Shown: positions 10,629 through 21,044 of the stretch, piece by piece | Layout of the letters: each line of letters starts with the position of its first letter | Numbering within the stretch: the stretch's first letter is position 1 | Assembly (NCBI GenBank): GCA_022925895.1 | Contig: JAKSYS010000017.1 | Location: 182,797 to 246,796, forward strand | Length of the DNA: 64,000 nt | Source: Fragilaria crotonensis | Lineage: Eukaryota > Bacillariophyta > Fragilariophyceae > Fragilariales > Fragilariaceae | Reading direction: 5' to 3' | Position numbers and translations under genes: made by a program | Notes under the pieces: model-generated | Database searches by the model: none | What the model was told of the DNA's origin: nothing | Seen by the model: only the letters and a program-made list of their open reading frames with translations

Positions 10629-12079
10629 AATTATTTGAAAATCATGCTTGGTATTCTCAATTTCATGTGAAATTATACTACCGTAGCTACTCTTTTCTAT
10701 GAAAACTGACAAAAACACATCCTGGCTGGTGACAAAAATAGCACTTGCTCAAATCAACATGTTTCTATGGCCAACTCTTTGGTTATTGATTAAAAGACAA
10801 AATGCTGCGGTGAAAATTTCAGTTGTAAAAATCTCAGAAAATTTAGTTCATGCCTCTGAATCTTTGGCACAGCATAACGCAGAATCCTTACATAATATTG
10901 GCTATGGAAAACTAAATTGGAGTATTGAAAATATCATAGCATAATCTACCATTAAAAAATTCTTCTTGAATTGAAGTAGTGTTTTAATTCCCCCTTCTTA
11001 AATTGAAGAAGTGTTTGAATTCCCCATGGCTACTATGTGGTCCTAAGTATGTTCATACGTTGAATTTCAATTGAATGTTGTTTTAAACCAAACAAAATTC
11101 TAAACCAAGCAAAATTCAAATTTAATGTTGTCTATACAGGCATCACTAACCCACCCAAGATGTTATAACCTAAAGGTACTACTGTGCGGTCTCATCCTGC
11201 AGAAGAATAATGATGCCAAGTCTTTCGGAGCCATTCTCAATCATGGTACGTATGTGATAGTCATGCTCATCTTTGTCACCTATGTTTGTTAGATTCAGAT
11301 GACTGAAGCAGGTGTTCCAGCAATGTCATACACAAGAATCAATCAACCAAGAATTGAAGATTGATTTGATGCTCATTTATGTGACAAGAAATCAGACTAT
11401 TCTTGGTATCCCATAGGTGAAGTGAGTTCTTGCTAAGAAAATTCTTAAACTAGCTAAGACAACAATCCTCTTCTTCTGTCACCTTAGTATCTTCACATCC
11501 ATCACAATGCTCACCGCTGTACCATTTGATTCTCCAGCAGTGATGGAACCATAATCATTTGTTTGCTGTGACATTACGTCGCTTTCGTAACAATCAGAAG
11601 AAGGAATGCATCTGCCATCTGCCTCCAACATTTATCGCTACCCGCCCTTCTTGATCCTCAGCAGTTTTGCAGTAAGTTATACAGACAAATAAGTTGCACA
11701 TCAATCTTTTGTTGAATTGGAACCTGTAGCTCTAGCATTTTTTGTTGCATGGCATGCAACAAAAATCATCTTGCAAAATTTTTGTCCTATGAAACAGCCA
11801 GCCACAATTGTCACACAACATTTTTTAGTGATTCTTTTCAAACTGAAGGTTACTTGTTGTTGCTTGAAGGTATCCAGAGCCAACTTGTGCACGCAGTCCT
11901 TCTACTTGAAGTCAAGCATTCTTGTGTACACTGTAGGTTTTACATGTGGTGAGTATTGTTTGTACAACCAATACAAGAAATTGTAGAATTGCAAAGTGCA
12001 TGACAACAACAGCAAGAATCTTGTCGTCACTTAGTATTGCAACTCCTTGTTTTAGGTGTTGCCAATCATTACAGGTGGC

Positions 12080-13083
12080 AATCATGGCAACAATTGTGAC
12101 TGTATTATCATGTCCGTTTCTGCTGATTTGGATGGTGTTGGCCCTTTGTGGCCATATTCCTTCTGTTGGCTGTGGAATACAGGAAAATGCATGCAAACAA
12201 CACAGGATCCATCGCCCTTGAGGATGTCCTGAGATGCAAGGTAGACTTTGCTTCCACACGGATCCATTAGCAACAATGCTTGTGCCGATGGTTCAAAATG
12301 GTTCTGTAGGGCTTACAATTCATGTAAGGTGCGTAATGCGTTTCTTCGCTCGATTAAGACGCTGTGTCGTGCTGCGTCGGCGCCATGAAGATATATCTGT
12401 TTCGATTCTCCCATAACAAGTCCCACGAGCAACCAATGATAGCAGTGTGCCTCCTGAATCCTTTTTGGCATTTCTTGTATTTGCAATTTGGCCTCTACAC
12501 ATAATATGCATCCTGATGATTGCTCCATTCCAGCTGAAGTGTCCCATAAAAACCTGTTTCCGAAGGCGTTTTGTATTGTAGTAGTAGTACTAATCAAATG
12601 CTGAAATTCATCTGCATGGTGTGACCTCGCGAGTTGGTATGTATCCCTATCTGCTGGGCTGTTCAACCATCCTCTGTGGCCATGGAGGACGCCTCTTATT
12701 CGTGGTCGAGCGTTTCACTTGTTGCATATTGTACTGAGTAATCATATTCTGAGGCCATCCAGGAGGACGTCTCTTATTCGTGGTCGTGTACTCCACTTGT
12801 TGCATATTGTCCTACTACTGAGTGATGCTTACATACTCGCTCTCCATTCTTTGCGGCTGGAATTAGAACACTATAGGTTATGTGACCATTCTTCATCCTG
12901 ATGATTGCAAGCAGGGCATTGTCCATGTTGACTCAGATCTTGTCTGTGCAATTGATGATTTGTTGGTAGGATTGCATGTACCAACTTATGAAATGGTCTC
13001 ACCTCGTCATCCATTGCTTGAGGCTCATGCCATGCCCTTGCAATTTGTGGTAGCATTTGTCCACCTGTTCCGGCTAGTCCCAA
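12080..13083 (-). pseudogene. Decayed retroelement C-terminal region, copy 1
   Basis: Read on the minus strand, 13083-12871 gives a fragment with HAILPTNHQLHRQD and CPACNHQDEEWSHNL followed by a stop and C-x-N, i.e. a Cys/His cluster. Downstream, after several stops and frame changes, segments resembling a W-x-x-R-N-x-x-x-H helix and HGADAARHSVLIERRNAL follow (12313-12600). I associate this order (Cys/His knuckle, then a W..RN helix) with the C-terminus of reverse-transcriptase-type polyproteins in diatom genomes. At least three stops or frameshifts are present. An 80-bp internal duplication lies at 12679-12822. The family call is from memory and moderate. Confidence 0.45.
12679..12822. repeat. 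Short tandem duplication inside the retroelement remnant
   Basis: Two units, about 12679-12740 and 12754-12822, share 'aggacg.ctcttattcgtggtcg' and 'cacttgttgcatattgt' in the same order. They differ at a few positions. Confidence 0.7.
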
Positions 13084-13379
13084 TGCTGTTCATACTCAAT
13101 ACTTAGCCTTCTCTATGGTAATGACATTGGCTTGTGTGCTTCTTGACCTTCCAATACTTGGAGTTATGCAATCACAACAGGCCGTTGCTCTGGAAATTTC
13201 ACACTGCAACTCCCCTTACAAGACGGGGGGTGGGGGGTGGATTGCATATTGTCTAGGTTGAGACCCATATTGTCCATCATTTAAGGAAGCCAGACCCTCT
13301 GGTTGGTACATTGCTATCATTCTCCATTTTAGTATCCCAAGAGCAAGATTATTATCCGCTTCGTCGTATAAGTTTATGG

Positions 13380-14094
13380 CTCATGTCCTTTAGAGGCGTA
13401 CGTTGTCATTATCTTTGAAGAGTCCCTAAAATTGTGTCCCTGCTGTTGCGTGGAACAGGAAACGCCCCAACATTTCATCCGCTGTCAGTCAAATCCTTCT
13501 TTCCATGCCAGTCTAGAGACCTTGAGATCCGACGATATCCTTACTAGCGATCATCACCCAGTACGATACCTTCTGGTCGATGGCTTGTACCAATTATCAA
13601 CAACAGACACGCCCTATCTACCAACAATCTCCCAATATCCGGACCATTTCCAAGTTCTCCTCCCAGAGGCACTGTCGACTTAAGCTCTCATCGGCTGGAA
13701 TAACTCGTTGAAAGGTTTTTCGCGAAACAGTGGAGTGTACTAGCACAGTACAACATGTACAGAAAGACTCGGGATTCACGACAAGGTGTAAAAAGGATGA
13801 AGCAGATCATCAGCGCCCTCATCGCTCACTTCCGACGACTCTGGCTATCGCAAAATGACGTTCTGCACACTCCTAACGATGCAAGCCTCGATGCACAGCA
13901 TTCGATCGGCCGAGTCGGTCGAAATCTCTTACTACCACAGCAGACCCCATCGTCTTCGCATTTGCGATCAACAATATTGCCAACGTCCGTTGTCACAAAT
14001 TCTGTCTAGCACTCCAGCAAATAGACGACGGTGGCTTAAAACACCCTCCGCTGAACTAATGAGCTTGATGACCAATAGTTTTCGCAGCAAGTGA
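13380..14094 (+). pseudogene. Decayed retroelement C-terminal region, copy 2
   Basis: The plus strand carries CPCCCVEQETPQHFIRC (from about 13432), the same kind of Cys/His cluster as in the minus-strand remnant. After a stop near 13680 and a frame change comes GFFAKQWSVLAQYNMYRKTRDSRQG and LIAHFRRLWLSQNDVLH (13755-13900), the W-x-x-R/Q-N helix. It reads away from copy 1, so the two remnants are head to head. No LTR, TIR or poly-A tail could be tied to either. Confidence 0.45.
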
Positions 14095-14571
14095 ATATTC
14101 GAATAGCTAAATTTATCGCGGGTAACCGCTGGGAAGGGGTACACAGTAGCAGCATGCCGGCCAGTACATGGTGAAACCCAATAATTAGTCCACGTTTTAC
14201 GTTTTACTACATTATCTTTGAAGAGACATCAGAAGGCCGTTTTTGTTAACTATTTTCTTTGGTGTTAAGTGTTATCATTTTTTTATCAGTTAGATTTTAC
14301 TTCTTAACAGAAATGGTAACTTGAACAATAAAATACTACTTCTACCATATATTGTAAGTTTGGATAATTTATTTCAAAATAAAGCACGCTTTAGTTACCA
14401 TTTATTTTTACTCAAGTCAACGACATATATTGTAATTTTGCAATTTATGTTAAGTCAAAGTTACATTTTATGTTGATTAATTGATTAGGTTATTCATCTT
14501 AATACAACAGATATTGTTCATACGAAAGTCATTCTATTGCATTTTTAAGTGGATGGCAGTAAAACAAACTC
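14095..14571. other. AT-rich intergenic stretch
   Basis: Strongly AT-rich sequence between the retroelement remnant and the end of the decayed gene at 14572. I see no gene. Confidence 0.4.
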
Positions 14572-16229
14572 CTAGTCGTCATCAGAGTCCCATTCTGCCT
14601 CAACATTCTCCATTGCCCGTGCCGCTGCATTGTTGTGAGCACCGTCTAGGTTTGCGTTATCCTGTGGGTCCTTTATTCCGGCCTTTGTCCGGCAGAAATC
14701 CATCAGCAACTTTTCCATCCGTTTCGGCTCGTCGTCACAATTTTGTCAGCCTCCCTGTCTGCTTTCACTAACTTGCGAAGAAAATTGAACTGTTTGATGC
14801 CTTGAACTCCAGCCACCCCACTTTACACTGTCCTTGAGCTTTTCCAGTGTATTTACCGGCTGTCTTTGTTTGTTTCCTTCTCGTGATCTCCTCACCTTCA
14901 GTCGTAATTGCAGCTGCGCCACCTGCTACCGAGTCGATGCGGGCTGCGACTTCTTCACCAGCCCTGGTTTTCCACTTTTCCAAGTAATTGTCAATTAACT
15001 ACAACGCAAATGCTTCATCACTCACACTGACAATTTTTGATCCACTGGGGTCTCTTGCCTCCGAAACGAGCTGCTTTGTTTTCGCATTATTCCATGCGGT
15101 AGCCCCGCAAACACACTCCAAAAAACTGTCGAAGAACCAGAGAAACGCTTTCCTCTCTCTTTCGGTAGTCGCTCGTCTTAGCTTGCAGAATTCATCAAAA
15201 GTGAAGAATTCCTCTTCACGATTCTTGAACACTGTATTGATAGCTAGCTTTGACCACAATCTTTTTGCCAGACAACTCACACGTACTTCGCTTCTGATTC
15301 AAGGCCGTCTTGAACAAATTCTGGTACGTCAACTGAAATATGTATGGATTCCATGGCCTTTCCTCCGCCAGCACCTTTTGAAAAGCTTCGCTAAATGACT
15401 TGGTACTGGTAACGAATTTGATCTGACGGAAGAGTGTGTTTTTAACAAACAAAACAATCCTCCGTACAACATTCTTCTGTGCTGTTGGAGCTTCCAACGG
15501 CATCCTGCTAACAATTTCCTGGAATCAGCTCGCCGGTGGTGGAGGTGGCGTACCGTGTTCCTCGCTGTTGCTTGTCCTCAGAGGATTCACTGCGCCTGCC
15601 TGGGCACTGCGTCTCGACTCTTCAGTAGCTTCGCGGGCACCGCGCCTACCTTCCTCCGGCGATGCCAATGGGTCGTCGTCAAGGTATGAGTTTGCTGAAA
15701 CGTAAGAATCAATTTCTGCCCCGTCATCATTATTGTCGTCGTCATCAGCCTGGTCGCCGTCGTCATCATCAGCCTCGTCTTCAGCGCCATCGGTGGGTTC
15801 AAAACAAGAATCATCATCCGCCGACTCAATGTCGCCAGAATCTGACGAGGTGTTATGCACTTTTGTTGTTTTCGTTTTTTTGGACTCCTTTGGTTTTTTC
15901 TGTCTATATTTCCTCTTGTTCCCCGCGCCAACAACTCGTTTCCGTTGCGTAGAAGCTGCTGCAGCAGCTTCCGCTGCCTCTGCTGCCTTAGCTGCTGCAG
16001 CAGCTTCCGCTGCTTTAGCTGCCTTAGCTGCCTCAGCAGCCTCAGCTGCCTTAGCTGCTTTAGCTGCACGTCTTTCAGCCTTCTTCTTCTCTGCCTCTCT
16101 CCTTGCGGCACGCTCCAACGGTGTTTCGCGAACGGGTGTTTGGTCAGCTGGTGGTTCGCGAATGCGTCGCGAAGAACTCCGAAGGTTCTGAGATGGCGAC
16201 GCTAGAGCAGGATTCTGTGGATTTGACAT
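14572..16229 (-). pseudogene. Decayed gene of an unrecognised family (GKYTGK-type)
   Basis: One ancestral reading frame of roughly 540 codons can be followed with breaks. Residues 1-235 (from 16229) are low complexity: an Ala/Lys-rich repeat, a basic stretch (KRKYRQKKPKESKKTKTTK) and long acidic runs. An in-frame TGA at 15525-15527 precedes a conserved-looking core: VKNTLFRQIKFVTSTKSF, ALNQKRSTCELSGKKIV, then after a frameshift near 15245 EEFFTFDEFCKLRRATTERE and FLECVCG. An in-frame TAG at 14999-15001 follows, then NYLEKWKTRAGEE and GKYTGKAQGQCK, and two more frameshifts (about 14815 and 14740). The tail VEAEWDSDDD ends at 14572. I recall similar multi-copy hypothetical proteins in diatoms, which may be element-encoded. 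Function unknown. Confidence 0.6.
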
Positions 16230-16259
16230 GCTGACAAAAGGGAATAGAGCAAGCAACAA

Positions 16260-17523
16260 GACGAAGTGTTAGCGAAAGCAACAAGTTGTATTTTAGATCG
16301 CATCAATTGAAAATGAGAGATGGATCAATTATTGCAATATTATGTTTGCTTGAAGTTCACTTTGCACGACTATATCGTATCTTTTTTATCCCAAACATGT
16401 CAATTTACTACAACAATGTATGCTTTTATTTTGTTTGAATGTACATACACATTTAATACATAATCCACCGTTTTTTACTCTATGATCTTATATGGATATG
16501 TATTGCTTTTCAAATACATATATGGTACACATGGACTGTACTCGCTCGGTGTCATGCATCATACTAGGTACTGTGTACATCGTTGTACACGTAATGGTAT
16601 AAGTTGCAGTGTCCTGCGTTTCAATCACGTCAATAAATCTTGTTATTCTTGGCGACTAAAAATACATTCCATTCATATACTTTTAATAAATGCTATACAT
16701 AGCCAAAAAATTCTATACATGTGACTTGTTGTACTTAGGGCATGATACATGACATGATGACTTTTGGATACAAGATTCCTAAATGTGCGCAATTTTACAC
16801 AATGTACAGTGTAGTATTGTAGCGCTGTTCGAATAGGATTTACAACAATCTGCAGCCAATTAGAGTACTAGCCTCGTCTTGCAGTGCATAATTCAACAGA
16901 GTAATGTGTAAGGCTTGCAGATCAGCTTTTTTCTTTCCTATTCATCCCTTTTTGCTATGAATTCTTGGGTAAGTTCATCATTGGCCAATTCCTTTTGAGT
17001 ACCACATCAGAAGGTGGAAAATACTACAGCAACATATAAATGGTACAAGTTCACAATAAGTACTATGAATGATGGTGGACTGTAAGCACATTGTAATGCC
17101 CGCCCTAAATGCATGCCAGACAGTGATGTTGTCGTCGATTCAGACCGTAAGCGGAGCTCATAGCAAAACTCTGTATTGGATATGGCAGGAAAGGAAGCTG
17201 TTTCAGCCGCCATTTCATGAACTTATTTAACAACAATTTGACATTTTTGTTGAGATCGTGTGATGCATGAGTATGTGCCTTGAAGGATTTCATCACCTAT
17301 TGGGCCATCTCCTCGATAGCCTAATTCTTCCGACAAGGGTGGAATGGTGAACCGGGAAAAGCGTCACCGTTCACTGTTGGGTCCTAAAGAGTACTCCGAG
17401 CACTCCATACAGTACATAGGTACAAAGTGATGTGAGCAAGGAGGAAATGATTTTTATCACGTGACAAAAAATGAGGTAATTCATACCGTCTGTAACCGTC
17501 ATTTGCTGGACCTTTTGTCGTGC
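16260..17523. other. Intergenic, 1.26 kb, no gene seen
   Basis: AT-rich sequence with GTAC words around 16500-16620. None of the open frames shows family features. Confidence 0.4.
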
Positions 17524-18852
17524 GTCGGGTACAGGCCTCATTATTTTCGGGTTTTTTGTTAATTTCGGGAATTTTCCCGAAATTAAGGTCTGAGAAACTC
17601 CCGAAAATAACGGTGACGTGGCACTTTTCTCTCGTACAACGCCGTGTTAAAAATGGTCAAACTTTGACGGTCAAAGGGATGGTGAAAAACTGTCGGAATT
17701 TCAATTCTGAAGTTACAACCATCTCCCTATCACACCCAAGAAGTCCATAGGTGCATTGGAATTCAATAACAATTAAAATATGAAGTGTCCTGTGCAGATT
17801 TGTGAGTGTGTGTTTGTGTCAAAAGCGACGTTGGCTGTGGTATGTTTGTTGCGTACAACCTTCGGGTTTGGCAATACTGGTACTCCTGACAGCAAACTGC
17901 ACATGAAAGTGGACACAACATAATAGAATCTTAACAGATCTACCATTGAACAATTCAAATAGCATTGTGAGCCATCTTTGCAAACATCTGCATTGATTTA
18001 AGAGGATGATTGGAGCAAGAATTCTACTGAAATTGTGGAATAAGAAGAGTGCAGCAGATGCATGTTGAATTAAAGTAGCTATGAAGCAAGTGGAAGCAGT
18101 GCAACAAGATCACCATACCATGGTGCTGGTCTGAAGTCAATGACATCTCATTTTTCTTTCAATTGTGGATGGGTGTTGTGGAGCAATGGAGTTGCAGCGA
18201 ATGCTGGGAAATCAATGATGAGATTCCTGCATGGTTCTTCAACAAGAACTAAGATCTGTGTTTCATGGCACCAAGTGATATCATAAGAGCATTACAACAT
18301 CAGAATATTTGCCTCTTGGCAAACATCTGAGAGGAAACATTGAGAGCATTGACGCCAACTTTGGACATCTAAGCCAGAATAGCCTAGTATGGTGATCGTG
18401 AACAAGAAGGGGAAGTAGTGTGTAGCTTGAAAGGCAGCGACAAGATTGGATGCAATAGAATGCACAAGTTGCTTTCTTCAGAGACTGTTTGACCTCTGGC
18501 TCACTGCGAGTGTGTTGCCCAGTATGAGCTTGGTGGAATCTGGCTTTGCCATCATCATTTTGAAAGGGATCAACATTAGGAGATAGTGAAGCATTACCAA
18601 CATCAGCCACCTGCCCCAATGAATCACTTTTACAGTGCACACAAGAACACAGAAACCTTCATGAGCCTTTCTATTTAGTAAGCAGTCCATCAATGGAACA
18701 AAAGGGTGCACTTTTGGGCACTTAATTGTTAGTAAACAATGCCATTTAGGTCATTCCCGAATTTAATCCGAAAATAAGATTTCAAAACTCCCGAATTTAG
18801 CTATTTTCGTTATTTTCGGATTTACACGAAAATAAGGAGGCCTGGTCGGGTA
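17524..18852. mobile_element. hAT-like non-autonomous DNA element with 8-bp target duplication
   Basis: The element proper is 17532-18844 (1313 bp). The left end reads CAGGCCTCATTATTTTCGGG and the right end is its inverted counterpart, ending GGAGGCCTG. The 8 bp flanking it on both sides are identical, GTCGGGTA (17524-17531 and 18845-18852). An 8-bp duplication with CAG-type termini is the hallmark of the hAT superfamily. Both subterminal regions (17532-17615 and 18748-18844) carry several copies of a TTTTCGG/CCGAAAA motif in both orientations, like transposase-binding arrays. The interior has no transposase-like frame, so the element would depend on a partner elsewhere. Confidence 0.82.
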
Positions 18853-19507
18853 TAACGTAATTGCATTACCAGGTTGAAATCCGAGTACATACAAGTACCA
18901 GGTACTAGTACTTGTACCAGGTACTTGCACTTGCACCAACCTGTGTACAGCACAAAGCACAATCTTGATGCCGGAGTGCAATTTTGTAACGTGTGCAAAT
19001 TCCAGCGTTCTGGAAATTCAGTCATACTTCAAGAGTAGAACAGGAATTACTCGTGTCAAATGGACCGCAGACACGACCTACACGGGAGGTCATTTGGGAA
19101 CAGATGTAGTTTCTCACTGCCACGGCGACGTCTGACAGTGGTTTTGGATTTGGAATTCATTTGATTGGTCGATTGGACGATGGCGTCAGGCCACCAATCC
19201 TTCTCGCGTGGAATTCGGCGAAACTCCGATCTGGATGAAAAAACGCAACTGCACGACTCCGCGTCGAGAGTCTCGACCCAACGTCCGTCTCCCAGCAGAT
19301 GAAAATATCCTGGAAAGACACGCCAACGCGTGAAGTTTTTCGTGTGTGTACGTGACATGCGTGTGGTGTGGGCGTGTGTTGTGATGCCCCGTTCGACACC
19401 GTTCCAGTTCCTGCGACTCACAAAATTATTACAAAACCATCAATCGTTCTCAAGCCTCTCACGTTAATTTTGAATGATCATCACATCAACATCAACCAAC
19501 ACACAAA
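18853..19507. promoter_or_regulatory. Upstream region of the S51 peptidase gene
   Basis: No gene seen. It contains a dense GTAC palindrome block at 18885-18935 (GTACCAGGTACTAGTAC). An A/C-rich leader, probably 5' UTR, precedes the ATG at 19508. Confidence 0.4.
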
Positions 19508-20500
19508 ATGAAGTCCATTGATACCAAGCGTCGTATCTACGAAGACATGACAAGCAAGCTCCGCATCGTTGCTGCTGGGAAGGGACACTCGATGAGTCTT
19601 CCAGCAATCGTTGATGCCGTGTTGGAGCTTGTGGACAAATCGGTGCCATCCACGTTGCCAACATTGGTATACTTGGGGACAGCGAACTACGATAACGCCC
19701 AGGCTTTCGAAGCACAGACCAGGGGATTCAAGAACAAGTGTCGCATCGTTCAACTCAGGGTGAGTGAACGCATTCCTGTCGACGATATGCCGACGACTCT
19801 GGAAATTCGACGTGCGATTGGTTCGGCTGACATTATCATGGTGTCAGGGGGAAACACGCTCTACGCTCTTAAACGCTGGAGAAAGCTAGGCATTGACCGC
19901 ATGATTCGCAATGCCGTCTACGGGGATAATGGTCGTGCCCCCGTGTTGTGCGGTGGGAGTGCAGGGGCAGTTTGCTGGTTCGATCAGGGACATTCGGATT
20001 CGATGAATCCAACGACCTTCTTGGAGGTTGATCCAAACTTGACTGAACAACAGAAGAAGGACTGGAAGTACATCAAGGTTGAGGGGCTCAAGCTCCTACC
20101 AGCGTTGTGTGTTCCCCATCATGATGTCACGCTCAGCAATGGTCAACCACGTGCACAGGCAGCCAACCAGTTTTTGTTGTCGCAATACTATCAACAGCAA
20201 GAAGAATCCGACGACGAGAGTGACGATGAAAACTCAATCCAAAGTGCACTTCCTCCCTGCATTGGGATTGATGAGCAGGCCGCTCTTGTGGTTGCGAACG
20301 ACATGGTCCACGTCGTGTCTGGTTCCATCAACGGCAAGGCCACTTGCCACGTGAAGCATGTGGTCGAAGTCGGCGTGGGGCCTTGCAAGTCCAGCCGTTG
20401 CAAGAGCATTAGTGTTGTCGATACCGAGTTTTCTCAAGAACATGGTCCCATTCGACTCAAGGATTTGCTCGCCGGACACTTCCCCATGCTGCGTCAGTAA
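19508..20500 (+). CDS. Peptidase S51 (peptidase E / cyanophycinase-like)
   Basis: A 330-residue single-exon serine peptidase with a class-I glutamine-amidotransferase-like fold. Visible family marks are TLVYLGTAN near residue 52, the oxyanion-side SGGNTLYALKRW near 118, the nucleophile elbow CGGSAGAVCW (Ser151), the catalytic His region VPHHDVTLS near 203, and a late GIDEQAALVV. S51 enzymes cleave N-terminal Asp dipeptides or, in cyanophycinases, Asp-Arg polymer; which applies here cannot be told. An acidic insert (EESDDESDDEN) of about 20 residues sits near 238 and is not typical. No targeting peptide is visible. It is slightly longer than bacterial PepE (about 230). Confidence 0.85.
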   Translation: MKSIDTKRRIYEDMTSKLRIVAAGKGHSMSLPAIVDAVLELVDKSVPSTLPTLVYLGTANYDNAQAFEAQTRGFKNKCRIVQLRVSERIPVDDMPTTLEIRRAIGSADIIMVSGGNTLYALKRWRKLGIDRMIRNAVYGDNGRAPVLCGGSAGAVCWFDQGHSDSMNPTTFLEVDPNLTEQQKKDWKYIKVEGLKLLPALCVPHHDVTLSNGQPRAQAANQFLLSQYYQQQEESDDESDDENSIQSALPPCIGIDEQAALVVANDMVHVVSGSINGKATCHVKHVVEVGVGPCKSSRCKSISVVDTEFSQEHGPIRLKDLLAGHFPMLRQ

Positions 20501-21044
20501 GCCAAGTTATTTGTGTTATTTTTTTTTGATTCGGAGAGACCAACACAAGGAGGTACTCCAATCCCGTATGCCGTTACATTCCTCTTACAGCTTAGAATAG
20601 AAACCCACTACTAGAGATTAGAAATCCAAACCTTCAAAATCCGAATGTTGTTGTCAAAAGTAGTGCCATGGTTCTGTGCAGCTGCGCGTTGCCATGGGTT
20701 GCAAGTCACAACACTGGGTTGGCCACTCCTAGTGAACGTACTTGTAGTGCGTGGTCCGAGTTTCGGAGGTCCGGTGAAAATATGTGCAGTGTGCAGTGTG
20801 CAGTATGCATACTGGCACTGTACTACAACGAGCACGGCGCCGGATGAATTTTCCAAATCAAAGATTTGACACCTTGGATACAAATACACGTACAGTACAG
20901 CACAATCATGAGCCCTGAGTCTTGAGTGTGACATGCTCACAGCACAACAGTGAACACACCGGAACAGCCGAACTCAGCACAACACAGCAAGAGGACAATG
21001 AGCTTTGCTCTGTTTCCCATTCTGCATGTACATGCATATTCACA
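20501..21044. promoter_or_regulatory. Upstream region of the NCA2-family gene
   Basis: 544 bp between two plus-strand genes, containing repeated 'gtgcagt' words at 20780-20805. An in-frame ATG at 20922 would extend the next protein by 41 residues of unremarkable, Cys/Thr-rich sequence. Confidence 0.4.

Larger units (their letters stand above)
8646..12079. other. Gene-poor repeat-bearing region
   Basis: About 3.4 kb without a convincing gene. It is AT-rich and contains two sets of direct repeats (9276-9730 and 10480-10628). The short open frames here lack recognisable motifs. It probably consists of old insertions, but I could not define element ends. Confidence 0.45.

Noticed and set aside
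13220-13245. G-quadruplex candidate (G6-T-G6-T-G2)
   Set aside because: Only two full G runs are present, with no clear third and fourth run nearby.
15733-16205. Plus-strand Ser/Ala-rich and Cys/Leu-rich open frames
   Set aside because: They are the antisense reading of the Ala-repeat and acidic runs in the decayed minus-strand gene.
18281-18711. Minus-strand frames inside the hAT-like element as a transposase
   Set aside because: Short, overlapping in two frames, and lacking DDE or hATC-type wording.
20922-21044. Upstream start for the NCA2-family protein
   Set aside because: The added 41 residues have no family features and would bury the hydrophobic N-terminal segment; kept only as an alternative.
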